From assembly GCA_021464415.1 (NCBI GenBank), contig CM038467.1:12851411-12915410 (forward strand): DNA of 64,000 bases, read 5' to 3'. The notes beneath the pieces are model-generated. The model made no database searches, was not told where the DNA came from, and saw only the letters and a list, made by a program, of their open reading frames with translations. Positions 34,862 through 46,554 of the stretch are shown one piece after another; position 1 is the first letter of the stretch, and each line of letters begins with the position of its first letter. A program made the position numbers and the translations under genes. The DNA comes from Lonicera japonica (Eukaryota; Streptophyta; Magnoliopsida; Dipsacales; Caprifoliaceae).

Positions 34862-37800
34862 CTACACCCTGACCTCTGCCCCTTTCCTTACCCCTAACCC
34901 CGGTCTACCTCTACCTCTCCCTCGACCTATATCAATAGGTACCACAAGTACATCTACAACATCTGGTATGCCCAACTGTGTCAATCTATCATCATGATCT
35001 GTGGGTGTAAGTGTCGGTGGTGATTGCAAATGTCCGAGTGAAAGCTGATGCGACACAGCTGATGAAATAAATGACGAGTCTGTCGTCAATATAGACACAT
35101 AATGTCCTATGTCAAAGTCCTCGTATATGGTAGAGAGTGTAGAGAAGTCTGTCGTACTCGATTGCAGTAAACTGGCTGGTGGTGGGGAAGATAACATATC
35201 TGACTGTGATAGGCTGGAGGGCAGTGGAGGAGAAAACACAGATGTAGTAGTAGTAGTGATGGTGGGGGTGGGTAACGTACTAGTAATAGCAGCAGTAGTA
35301 GTAATAGTGGGGCAAGTAGTGGTGGGGTCAGGTGGAGAAAATAACGTATATGGCTGTGATAGGCTGAGGGGCGATGGAGAAAAAAACACATATGTAGTAG
35401 TAGTAGTGGGGGGGGGTAACATACTAGTAGTGGTGGGTAACGTGCTAGTATCTGGTAAGCTAAAGGGATCATCTGAAGATAACATAGTAGTAGTGGTGGG
35501 TAACGTACTAGTAGTAATAGTGGTGGTGGTGGTGGTGGTGGTGGGGGATGAGTCATGCCGTGTAGAGGTAGACAGACTAGCATCATGTGATAATGTAGTA
35601 AGCTGTGCTGAAAACGTACTGGTAGTAGTGGTAGTAGCAGTAGCTTGCCGCCTCTGACGACGACGGCGGTGGAGTCGTGGGATTGGGTCGGGTATAGGGT
35701 CGTGGACCTGAAATGGATCAACAGATAATCGAAACTCTTGTCGCGCCATAACAAGAGTTATATGTGCCAAGTCAGATATCTCCTCGGATATAGAATCTCA
35801 TGTGATCGACCGCAAAGGATGGTTCATAGCCAATGTATATATCTTAGCAAGCGCATCCCCCTGGAAAAGAAAAAAAACTATATAAATATCAAATTAAAGT
35901 TCATGTACAAATTCAAAATTACATTTAGCTAATGCAATTCTAACGAACTAGTATCTCCAACATGACTCCTACTAGCTCAGGACCAAACTCGGGCCGCTGC
36001 TCTGATGCCGCAAGTATGAAACGTCGAGTAACAGTCCGAAACCAAATCATATACGGGTGGTCGTATTGAATCAGGCCCTGTAACAAATCCCCAGTGACTA
36101 CGTGGTTAAGTCGGCGATCCCAAAAGGCGATAAAATCGCGGTGCTGATGCCTCCAATCAACGGGATCTCCGCGCCCCTTCCCCCTCCCCCTCATATCCGT
36201 ATTGTATAATTGCTCACTTGTGTCAAAATCAATAAGGATATTCTGTTGTAGCCCAAATTGTCGCATCACTCTATCAGGGAGGTGCCACTCCACTATCTTA
36301 AAGTAGATAAGGGGTGACCGGCTCCGCCATATAGCCTGATCGGCAAGACAATAAGGAGGCAAGCCAGCCATAACGTGTGCAGTGTACAACTGCCAGATCA
36401 TCTGTAAATGATTAAATAAAACTTATAAATTTTAAAAATTACATCAAAACATTTGTCTACACGAAATAATAAATTTGTAATTTTTCAAAATTTCAGCAGA
36501 GTTTCGTCTGTTTTTAGATAAATCCATTTTTTCCATATTGACCTGTTGAACAAGTTTATTATAAGTTTCCAAACAAATTCATCTCCCAATTAATCCAAAA
36601 GGAATTTCTATATAATTATCTCCAACTTATTCATAAATACAAATATAGTTTTTCCAATCAATCAATGGCTATTAATCTTATAGTCACACAACAGTCTAGC
36701 CTCTTCAATACGATATTAATTAACTGAGAGTAATTAAATCATACATAGTAATTAGATTTACTTGCTCCGCTCGCATACGATCTAGCTGGTCCCTATAATG
36801 AGTCAAAACATGTATCGGTGTCCGGTTTAGTGAAAACCTCATCCGCCACCTTTATTAAATAAATGAAGGGTGTCAAAAATGAATTTGTATAATATATTGA
36901 CAATAGTCTTGTTACAAATCAACAAATCTGACTCCGTGTGGTGCTCTATCAATCGAATGAATGACATCATCCTAAACAATAGCTATATCGAGACGATAAG
37001 GGCGAATATGTGTCAATCTTTTCCAACACCATAACTAACAAAAATTAAATCACAATATATTATTGAACATATAAATTCAAAATATAAGATTAAAAATAGC
37101 AAAATTTAGCCTTAATGTATACCTGTAACAATATTAGTGGACCAGCAATTTGCTTTGATCTTATACGCGTGGCTCGACACATCTCCCTGTACAACATGGC
37201 AAGTGCGGCACTACCCCAACTATAATGGCCCATCGTATTTAAATCATGAAGTAGTGAGAGTAAAGAAACTTTGATATAAGCCGAGGACTTATCAGCCAAA
37301 ATAGAACCGCCTAGCGATTTAATAATCCACGCACGTGCGTATTGCTCGATAACAACGTCATCGGCATCATGGGCAAGTACCTCTCCAAATGTATCGACTA
37401 CCCAAGAAAGCTTAAACTTCGATCTCCTAAGAGCGTGGTTCGGTGGTCGGATGCCTAATAGAAGCTCACAAATATCAGCCGGAGGGGCATCTAATGGAGG
37501 GCCAGTAACTACATGGCCATCAATTGGTAATCCAATCAGTACAACAACATCCTGGAGTGTGATATTGCACTCCCCAATTGGTACATGAAACGTGTGCATT
37601 TCTTGCTGCCATTGCTCTACCATAGCCGTAATGAGTGCGTGGTCGTACTGGATGTGACCTATGCAATACAACCCGTAAAAGCTAGCTCGTAGTAATACAC
37701 GATGTACCCTCTCATGAAGGATAATATGTTGTTCATCAGGCCCAGTAAACTCAGTAGCGCTCCTACGTGGCTCCAACAAAGCAGGATCATGGCCGTCCCA

Positions 37801-37866
37801 TATAGCGGACGACCTATGATGCTCCTGTAAATATAACACACGCCGATCCTCAGGACCAGGATCCAT
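34862..37866 (-). pseudogene. Plant mobile domain (PMD/MAIN-like) gene of the MULE, decayed
   Basis: Exon 1 (37866-37123) carries the PMD core: GLYCIGHIQYDHALITAMVE, the ITLQDVVVLIGLPIDGHVV signature, and LGGSILADKSSAYIKVSLL. Exon 2 (37034-36928: LWCWKRLTHIRPYR..., with one stop), exon 3 (36849-36762: WRMRFSLNRTPIHVLTHYRD) and exon 4 (36401 to about 35,940: LPPYCLADQAIWRS, IVEWHLPDRVMRQFGLQQ) follow in order. An exon from about 35,860 reads GDALAKIYTLAMNHP, then a TGA at 35,798-35,800, then a long Thr/Ser/Pro tail ending in RGRGRGRPGLG near 34,880. Introns mostly keep GT-AG, but the exon-2 donor appears to be AT. PMD proteins are retained host silencing factors (MAIN/MAIL) or passengers of MULEs; this copy is a passenger. 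The last exon boundary is uncertain. Confidence 0.82.
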
Positions 37867-38728
37867 CGACCAAAACTTGTTTTATGTATGTATTCATTAG
37901 AAAATAAGTAACAAAAATTACATATTTACCCGTACATGTGTACATAATTTTACAAAAAAAAAAACAGAACTGTGGAGAATGCAAATAGATATCCATTCAT
38001 TAATAAAACAAATTGATAGATATTATCGCATTACATTTTCTATGGGTAATCACTAATTTTGCATTCATACATAATCAATAAATAAGTTCCAAACCCGTAC
38101 ATATACAAAAAAGATACATATCAATGTTAGACGCAATTATACACCACCTAATTAAACAAATTACATAAAACTGACACAACAAGTAGAAAGACAAGCAAAT
38201 AGATCATATTCCTTGCACACTTGATTAATTTCATACAGTGCTTGTACTAGTAGTTGTATTTCTTCTATTTTTCCCTCTCCATGCGTATGCCATTCAACAA
38301 AAGAATCTTCGACGTTCATGACACTCAAATTGTAGTAGCCTCTCCATAAAAACATGTGACATATGAACATGATGTTCCAGAATTGGAACCAGAGTTTAAA
38401 GACATTTCTGCGAAAAATAAAACACAAATACAATTTGATATTACTTTTAAACATGAAGGCTAATTTGTAATTTAAAAAGATTAATGCATACTTACTTAAT
38501 GGTTTAATTTGTTATTCTGAATACTTCATAGAAACTTAATTAAGGTTTTAGTTTGGTATTATTTTTAAACATTAATGTTAAAAAATTAAGAGAGATTAAA
38601 AAATCCATATATATGTTATAGAAAACCAAAAAAAAATATTGAAAACAAAAAAAAATGTTCCTTTAAATGTTCTTTTTTTTTCCTAATAATTGAAAACAAA
38701 AAAAAATCCATATAGCTGTTCTTTTGTT

Positions 38729-39232
38729 TAGGTGTTGGTAAAAGTACCCAAAAAAAATAATTTAAGCACCCATCCTTAATTTATAATATTTTTAAAGCAC
38801 CCTTGTTGATTAAAACACCCTAATAAAATGAACAAGTTAACACTACCTAAATTCAAGAATTATTTTCACTAATCTACTCAAATATATATGGTGTGAATTA
38901 TACTTTCTCTTAGTATGCAATAGATCAAAGCAACTAAAAGACCATTTTTTAACTTCATATAGAAGCGTTAATTTCATAATAACACTTTTACTAATAATAG
39001 CACCTTAACAAAAGAATAGAATAAGCATAAATGACAATACCAAGAATAGGCATAATAAAATTTTATTAATCCATTACTTGCAGAAGAATGGGAGAGGGGG
39101 ATGTACTTAAAAATAAGAAAATCTATTTTTAAATATGGGTGCTTAAAAAAAGGTAAGCAACATAGCTAGTAACTTTTTTTTCCCAATTGGGTGTTGAAAC
39201 TAGATTTTAATGGTGCTTTTACCGGGGCTCCT
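38729..39232. mobile_element. MITE inside the MULE
   Basis: Ends TAGGTGTTGGTAAAAGTACC and (reverse complement of right) GGAGCCCCGGTAAAAGCACC are inverted repeats. A loose CTTTTGTTT / CTTTTTGTTT duplication suggests a Mutator-type 9-bp TSD. About 500 bp, AT-rich, no coding. Confidence 0.6.
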
Positions 39233-39899
39233 TTTTGTTTCCCAATATTCTTTTTTAAGAGATGTACTAAAAATATGTTCTTAATAATGAATATAATCCT
39301 ATCTAAACCAATGCTAAATACCTCTGATTGAAGCCAAAAAAAATTAAATCCGAAGAATTGCTTAAATGTAAAATTTTATTACTTTTCAAATGGTTTAGTT
39401 GATTTTAGTATGAATTTTATTTTAGAAAGCAACTGACCTCGTTTTCTTACGCAATTTTGAAAGCAGATAAATTTTTATCATTACCAAGGGACCACTAAAA
39501 CTTTGGCTCAAAATTATATAAAATATCACTATTTCAAAAGTTATACAAATTGCGGCTATACGAATCTACAACCAAATTTCGCTCCAAAATAAATTTGACC
39601 CCCTACCCCCATCAGGATAGCTACATCGCCATACCCTTACACCGTCATAATCCATACAAACGCTGTCTAAACCTTTACACAGGGAAAAACCTCAAACCAC
39701 GACTGAAATCCCCAAAACACCACCTAAGTGCCACCACCGAAACCTCCAAACCACCATTGAAATCACTAACCAACCCACCACCGAAACCCCCAACCCACTA
39801 CCACAACCTCGAAACCCCCAATCACATATATACATACATACAAGCACATTTTTATTTCAATATTCAACCATCATATATACATACATACATACAAGCACA

Positions 39900-40130
39900 T
39901 CATCCAATAAAGGGCGGAGAATATTATTTACCTGGAGAAGGACCCGATGAAGAAGAGGACAATGCCGGCGGAGTGTGGATGAGGAGGAGAGGTGAAGTGC
40001 GGAGGAGAGGCGGAGGAAGGAGGAATGAGAGGCGAAGCTGAGCTATGAATGGGATGATGGACGACGGAGTGCGGAGGAAGGAGGAAGGAGGAAGGAGAGG
40101 CGGAGTGCGGCTGTGAATGGGATGATGGAC
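39900..40130. repeat. GGA-rich direct repeat near the MULE right end
   Basis: GAATGGGATGATGGACGAC occurs at about 40,047 and 40,117, separated by GGAGGAAGGAGG-type purine repeats. Long ORFs on both strands here (39,550-40,041 plus; 39,924-40,208 minus) follow the repeat and are not credible genes. Confidence 0.6.
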
Positions 40131-41153
40131 GACAATAAAGGTGGGATTTGAAAAAAGTTGTAAAAACGCAATTTGTAATCTCGATTTTACCCCTAAAATA
40201 AATATCACTTAAATTGATTTTATTGATAAAATCGATACTATCTATCTCGATTTTATCTTTGAAAATTTTTTCCCCTTAAAAACCGCGATCTCAACTTGCG
40301 TTTTTTGGTTAAAAAACGCTATATTGAAGCGCGATTTTAAAACTACCCCTTTTACACAAATATGTTAAAAACAACCCTATTTTGCTAAATAAGTTATAAA
40401 ATAAGCATAGTTGTAAAAAAAATTCCGAAACCTATACATTTTCTTATGTTCAAAACCATAAACAAAGTCAAACAAACCCACTTTCATCGCTATTGTAATG
40501 ATCAATATTAATTGACAAAAAAAATTAGGATCATATTACCTAAGTGGATTGTAAAGTTTTTACATTTAATAAACGGAATTAAACTCTAGGTTTAATTAAT
40601 TTTATTGTCAAAACATGTATTGTGTTGTCTAGCAATTATATTAAACAATCACATAAAAAGCAATCATACAACACCAGAAGTAAGACAGTGCTTCACTGTG
40701 ATTATGTAAAAGTCTTGTCAATCTTTGATTGTAGAATCCAACCGCAATTAGTTTGGCGTGGTGCTTCCCACTTTTTTGATTTACTCGTCACCTCCTTTTA
40801 CGCACTTGATCACAATTCTTATCAGTTAACGATTTCGCTTTAATTGATTATAGTGTTTGGATATTTTTTACATCAAAAATCTCTCTAAAATCATATATTT
40901 TATCTTAAACCAATATGTTATATTTATAAAAAAAATATAGAGCCAAATTCTCTTTGAAATATGTGTAAAACACTTAAAAATAAATTTTAGTGATAAAAAA
41001 ATGTGCCCCAAAATTAAATGCTGGGCCGGTACACATTAAAAAATCATACTAGTACGAAAACTTGGATATCAATGTTATAGGCAAAAACTAGTAGCGAACC
41101 GATATATACACATTAGCAATTGTGTTCCGATCCACCCTTTAAATTTTAAAAAT

Positions 41154-41554
41154 GGGCAGTGTTATTTACACCCTCAAATTTGGTACAAACACCCCTTGTC
41201 ATAAATACTTTTTAAAATTAAATTTTTAATCACTAATACTCCTTAAAACTCTTCTAATGAGAGATGAGTGCAATCATACACACTCGCCTTACTTGATGAA
41301 AATTTGTTTGTAAAAATTCGCCTAACATCAAGTAATAAATTACTGAAATGTCTTTTAAATAAAACCCACATAATGAAAGGTGAGTGCACTTATATAAACT
41401 CAGCTTAAGACAAAAATTTGTTACTAAGCACTTGCCTAAGATTAGGCAATTAAATAAGATGTTTGTGATAAATAAGAAATGTTAAAATATATTTTTAATT
41501 AAATTTTAAAATGAGGTGTTTGTGACATATTTAGTGGTGTAAATAACATCAACC
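41154..41554. mobile_element. MITE with 8-bp TSD in the Copia-like element interior
   Basis: Ends GGGCAGTGTTATTTACACC and (reverse complement) GGTTGATGTTATTTACACC. Perfect 8-bp duplication TTAAAAAT (41146-41153; 41555-41562), consistent with hAT. Sub-terminal ACAAACACC blocks are inverted too. Confidence 0.8.
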
Positions 41555-42129
41555 TTAAAAATAGGCTGCCTCCATTATTCATTATTCAATATGCTCTATA
41601 CACGTGGACGGGAGAATTAATGGGTTTGGCCCATTATGATACAAGGGTGACGTGGCATTAATAAAAGGATATTTGACTTTTGACCTTTTTTCCTATTTTT
41701 TTAATTCAACGTTTTCTTCCTTTTTGTTTTTTAAATAAAATCATCATTTTTTTGCCATATTAAATCCATTTGAATTTCAATTCGACCCAAATTTTAGAGG
41801 TGTATTTTGAAACATGTTATGTATAAAAAAAATAAAGTTTTCTCATTAATTTGTGTCAATGAAATTTCTCAAATTTCGACAAGACTCAATAAAAATACTT
41901 TGAAAATAAATTTAATTCAAAAGACTTTTAATTTGTATTTTAACACTCAACCACTACCTATAATCAAACTACATAACCAATTTACCCGAGATTCTGAATT
42001 ATATACGGTGCATCCGATAAGTTCAGCGAACTTCTGTTAACATAATGTCTTTGAATCTTTAATTTGACTCAAACAATTATAATGAAAAAAGTGATTTTGA
42101 CATCGGAACCAAGCCAACTAAAAATATGA

Positions 42130-42886
42130 ATATAACATTAATCATAAAACCAAACTAATTATCATAGCGGTTCTTTTTTTAAACCACTATCACACCATAA
42201 GTCTGTAACTATAACAGTGGCCCTCTTAACCATGTTGAACATCACCCTGGACCTCTATCGTGTCGATTTTCGTCTCAAACAACCAATTTTTCAATCTTCA
42301 TGCCAGACAAATAACATCTTATACTTATTTAATCGAACCACAATCAGTGCCAATTCTTATGCCAGTCGGCTCGCATTTCCAAAACCCTAGATGTCCTTTC
42401 CAGAAACTCTAGCCTTCCTTGTCGTCTAGCCCCATACCACAGAGTGGGACCTTTCGTGCTCCTAAGGCCTTGCTATGCCGGACCTTCACCAAAGCTAAAC
42501 CTTTCACAATTCTAAGCACTTGTCTATACTTATGTGTCTCATATCTCAACGGAATATTACCACAGCCAAAATGCTCTCTCAAGCTCTCATACGTTCATCT
42601 CTACTTATCTACCAAATGTCTGCAAGTGTAACTCTTTGATTCACCGCCATAATTGATCTCATGGTTTGCCCTCATTACATGTCTCTATCTTCTCTATCGG
42701 GTGTTTAGAAGCACCCCCGTCTCATATATCTCTCCCAATTGGACTTTGGTATCTCTATCACACATGAACCACTCATGCGCTAGCCCTCATGCTAGCTTTA
42801 CGCCTCACATGCTAGTTCATCCGTCCATGACCTTACTTTTAAACTCAAGTTGGTCTCTCACTTAACATCTTAAGTTTAAGAGAGGA
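42130..42886. other. Pyrimidine-rich interior of the Copia-like element
   Basis: Non-coding sequence before the 3' LTR. 42,130-42,190 (ATTAATCATAAAACCAAAC...) repeats 28,999-29,050. The short ORFs around 42,419-42,865 have no domain and are not supported. Confidence 0.45.
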
Positions 42887-42924
42887 TGTTAGGGTATCAA
42901 TTATCTCATAGATTGATGTTATCA

Positions 42925-43401
42925 GAGCATCTTCAATAGTAATATAAATTTTTATTTTGTATAAAATATACAAAATTTGTAAAAATATTTGTTTTTAGTA
43001 GTCTTTTAAGATACTTCAACACATAACATTTATGTAAAAGTGTAGTGCATAATACACAATCTATTTACATTGTCATGATAGCTTTATCTCTCTACAATAC
43101 CTTTATAAAATTTTAAATTGTAATATTTTTTAATACAAAAATATATATTTGAAATAGTCTTCAGGATGAATAATACAAGATTCATTGTGAATATAAAATT
43201 ATTTATAAAAAACTTTATCAAAAATTATATCATATGGCATTTAATTTTTGTCGCAATCTTTTTGATCTTTTTAAATTTTTACACAAGATTTACCAATATA
43301 TCATTAAAGCATATTTTTTAAAAAAACTTCCCATTTTGTGAAAAAATAGATTAATACATAGGATTTACGCGTTATTTTTTAAACTACTATTAGTGATACT
43401 C
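42925..43401. mobile_element. Tourist/Harbinger-like MITE in the Copia 3' LTR
   Basis: Ends GAGCATCTTCAATAGTAA and (reverse complement) GAGTATCACTAATAGTAG, a common plant MITE terminus. TCA / TTA at the borders is a plausible decayed 3-bp TSD. Removing it rejoins the LTR (…GATTGATGTTA / GCATATCAATTATC…). Confidence 0.65.
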
Positions 43402-43552
43402 TTAGCATATCAATTATCTAATAGATTAATAGTGTATCCTAGATTGATTTAGGGTTATCTCTTTCTTATTACAGTTATCTATTTTTGTTATTGTATTATT
43501 CTCCTAATTCCATAAAAAGGATCTTAAATTATATTCATTATCATATTAAATA

Positions 43553-43827
43553 CTCCCTCCGTCCCAATTTAATTGTCCACTATAATATTTTTGGATGTTC
43601 CAAAATAATTGTCCACTTTTATATTTAGCAGATCATTAATTACAACACTTTTTATTATTTTTAATATTACCCTTTAAGCTCCCACCACTTTCTTTATTTT
43701 AAGTTCCGCCACCTTTTTTTATTAGAAGAAAAATAAAGACAATTTTAAAAACAAGTGTTTTCTATTGAAATAATTATTATATTTTTTTATTTTTTAAAAC
43801 GTGACAATTAAATTGAAACATATGGAG
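43553..43827. mobile_element. Stowaway-like MITE, copy 1, in the Copia 3' LTR
   Basis: 275 bp with ends CTCCCTCCGTCCCAATTTAA and (reverse complement) CTCCATATGTTTCAATTTAA, flanked by TA (43551-43552; 43828-43829). Excising it restores AAATATATAATT...ACTTACTA of the LTR. A second family member is 54,789-55,036. Confidence 0.8.
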
Positions 43828-44236
43828 TATATAATTCCCTCAACTCCATTATATACTTACTAATTATAAGTGGTAATTTGGAGTCAAAAAAAGAAAAAGG
43901 AAAAGTAAAAGCGGTAATTATTTCTGTCATCCTCGATCCATGAGATTTTGCTCTGAGCATGGTGACCCACTCCTCGAATCAGCACCATTCAAATAAACAA
44001 TTATTTGGTAGACAATGATGCAAAGTAAAAACAAACAACTAAGAAAGTGATACTGATCGAAGAAGAAATAATATATTCTACCTTTCTTTACGGTAGGTAA
44101 AGTTTGGCCAACATCGAAAGGCAAGATGATGCAGAAAAAGATTGGCGTATTTGTTGTTATTTTGTTTGGGTGTGTGAGTTGAATGTAATAACGGCAAGAA
44201 AATAGAGTCTAACAAACGCACAAATAATAATATTAT

Positions 44237-44883
44237 GGGACAATTAAAAAAAGGGTCTTATTAGAAAAAGATTTTTACACTAAAGTCAATGAATAATTTT
44301 TTTGTAAATAAATGGCCTATTCTTTATTTTATTAATAATATGACATGTGATTTTTTTTTTCATTATAAAATGACATCTCAACCATTAAAATAAACTAAAA
44401 AATACCAATATGCATTAAAATATGGATTGCAATATGAACTTTACAGTCTATATTTCACTGCAATATGAACTTTGCAGTCCATATTTTACTGCAATATAAA
44501 CTTTGCAGTCCATATTTTACTGCAATATGAACATTGCAGTCCATATTTTTGGTGCAAAGTTCATATTGCAGTCCATATTTTACTGCAATGTGAACTTTGC
44601 AGTCCATATTTCTAGTGCAAAGTTCATATTTCAGTTCATATTTCACTGCAATAATTTTTTGTACAAATTTCATAAAGAGGGGGTAATTTAGGTAATATAT
44701 AACATGTTTTTATTAATTAAATGATATTTAAATTTATTCAAATACCTTCATTTAAAATATAAAATAAAATAAGCCTCTTATACTAATTACCAATTAAAAA
44801 TAGGCACTTCATTTAAAAAAATATTATTCATTGGAGTTTTGGTAAAAATTAATGTGTAGTAAGACCTTCTACCTAATTTCTAG
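44237..44883 (+). mobile_element. MULE-MITE family M1, copy 3
   Basis: 647 bp; begins GGGACAATTAAAAAAAGGGT, ends CTACCTAATTTCTAG; perfect 9-bp duplication TAATATTAT (44228-44236; 44884-44892). The central minisatellite at about 44,410-44,650 has units TGCAGTCCATATTTTACTGC and CAAAGTTCATATTGCAG. Confidence 0.9.
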
Positions 44884-44892
44884 TAATATTAT

Positions 44893-46020
44893 TGTATCTC
44901 TTAAATCACGAACATTTTATTTTACATATCAATTCCTTTTTATAATCTTTCATGCATAAGATTACTAACATAATATTTAATTAATTTGATACTTTAATTA
45001 TTAATAATTTTAAATCTGACATTTAAACTATTATTACTGACAAATTATAAATTTTAAGTGTTAATTTATCAAGAAAATAGTTTAAATGACACATTAAAAA
45101 TCGTTAACAAGTTAAAATGTTAAATTTGTAATACTACACGAATATAAACATACCCATAAATACTTTCCACTTTTACCAATTTTATATGTTTGTGTGTTTG
45201 TGCTCTATGATAAAATGTTTATTGTTGCCCAAAAGCCTTGTATTCCAATATCCTTTGGCATTTTCCCTATGCTGATAATAAGAGTTCCACCACTATATAA
45301 TGGTTATATATCCATTTTTGTTGTGAGAGCTATTGTAATTTATAATTTGTATGAAAAATATAGACTTGTATGAAAAAAATTATATAATAAATTTATCATT
45401 TTGTATTTTAAAAAAGGGAAATGAGAACATACGTCCTTATAGTATATGTTAATTATATTATAAATAAAAATAACAATACTTTATATAAAAATCTATGCCT
45501 TATTTAATATATGTTAGTATATAATTTTTTTTATTAAGTGTTTAACACGTGATGTCTACATGTTAATGTTATCCTTTCACCAAAACAAAAGTTTGTTCAT
45601 TATTGAGAAAGATCCAGAAATTCGACAACTGTCAATTGGGTCCACAATCTGCTCTCCTCTTTCTTGCTTCCGATTTGCAATTCGTGAAGGACCACTACTT
45701 CTTGCCTCTTTGGCACTGTGTGTGGATACGAACCAAAGCTTTTGCCTCTGTGGCACTATTAAACGAGTTTTATTTTATTTCTTCTGTTTAATTTATGCGT
45801 TAAGTTGGGCAGAATTAAAAATATTTTAATTAATTTTTTTATATAAAATAGTTTTAATTAGATTGGTTTTAAAAATAGAGGGGCTTCTTTTTATTGTTTT
45901 TAGCCCAAAAAAATTGAATTATTTCACATTTAGCCTAACACGTTTTTGAAAGTAGTTTTTTGTCCCAAAGTTATGGATAACCATCTTCTTAAATTGGGTT
46001 CCAGTAAAAACACCCTAAAA
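44893..46020. other. AT-rich intergenic stretch
   Basis: No gene is supported; overlapping ORFs at 45,560-45,829 have no recognisable domain. Confidence 0.5.
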
Positions 46021-46025
46021 ATTTA

Positions 46026-46386
46026 GGTGGTGTTTGGTTGAGATTTTAAAATCAAACTTTTTAAAATTTCTACCAAAAAATTAACTTTACTTCACACTTT
46101 TCAAAATTCACTTTATTTTACTTTTTCTCTCATAAAATTTTTGAAACACCATAACTTTAAATTCAAAAATCGGAATTAGAAAAAAAAAGATATATTTGAA
46201 ACTTGCTCATCAAGATCTATAAAATAAGATCCATTGTGACTATTTTTTGAAATTTTTTTCATGAGGTTTTTTGAATTGGTTGAAAAAAAAATTCAACAAA
46301 AATTAAATTTATTTTTCAACCTACTTTTACACTTCCAAAAATTTATCTAAAAAACATGTTTTAAAATTTCAACTAAACAATCATTT
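46026..46386 (+). mobile_element. MITE family M2, copy 2
   Basis: Begins AGGTGGTGTTTGGTTGAGAT and ends AACATGTTTTAAAATTTCAA...; internal blocks match 19,465-19,778 in inverse orientation. Confidence 0.7.
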
Positions 46387-46554
46387 AGGTTTAACACCTT
46401 TTTTAATAAAGAAGTTAATCAATAGAGTTTGACCTTATATTTCGAGGCACCCTTAATATTTGAAATACTTATTGCCTTTATGGTTTGAGGCTTCTTTTAT
46501 ACACCTTTTTATTCATAGACTACTTCATCTCTTTCTTCTATAGATTGGTGGGTA

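Larger units (their letters stand above)
29211..40425 (+). mobile_element. Mutator-like element (MULE) with transposase and PMD-gene remnants
   Basis: Left end GACTTTTTTTTATAACTAT (interrupted by a nested element within its T-run) and the reverse complement of the right end, GAATTTTTTTTACAACTAT, are terminal inverted repeats. The resemblance continues through AAATAGGGTTGTT and into sub-terminal AAAACGC-rich repeats (30,400-30,640; 40,150-40,350). A perfect 10-bp duplication CGAAACCTAT flanks it (29201-29210 and 40426-40435). The 11.2 kb hold a decayed transposase on plus (31,967-34,400) and a decayed plant-mobile-domain gene on minus (34,862-37,866), arranged tail to tail, plus a MITE at 38.7-39.2 kb. 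Both genes contain stops, so the copy is dead. Confidence 0.85.
28405..43862 (+). mobile_element. Degenerate non-autonomous Copia-like LTR element, heavily nested
   Basis: An LTR-like sequence starts TGTTAGTATATCAATTATC at 28405 (to about 28,635). A matching one starts TGTTAGGGTATCAATTATC at 42887, preceded by the purine-rich TTTAAGAGAGGA. Both contain CCTAGATTGATTTAG and end near TATACTTACTA / TATTTACTTACTA. The interior (28,636-29,210 and 40,426-42,886) has no gag-pol, but holds a two-copy imperfect duplication whose second copy was split by the Mutator element. The 3' LTR is itself interrupted by two MITEs. No TSD was found at the outer ends. Confidence 0.65.

Noticed and set aside
35107..35754. 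Long ORFs in other frames (minus and plus) over the Thr-rich tail of the PMD gene
   Set aside because: Low-complexity ACC/GGT repeat gives open frames on both strands; only the frame linked to the PMD exons continues a conserved protein.
38161..38454. 97-codon ORF on minus upstream of the PMD gene
   Set aside because: No recognisable domain; AT-rich sequence inside a dead MULE.
39550..40041. 163-codon ORF on plus near the MULE right end
   Set aside because: Composed of Pro-rich and GGA-rich simple repeats; no conserved family.
42419..42865. Two 70-codon ORFs before the Copia-like 3' LTR
   Set aside because: No gag-pol motif; pyrimidine-rich internal sequence.
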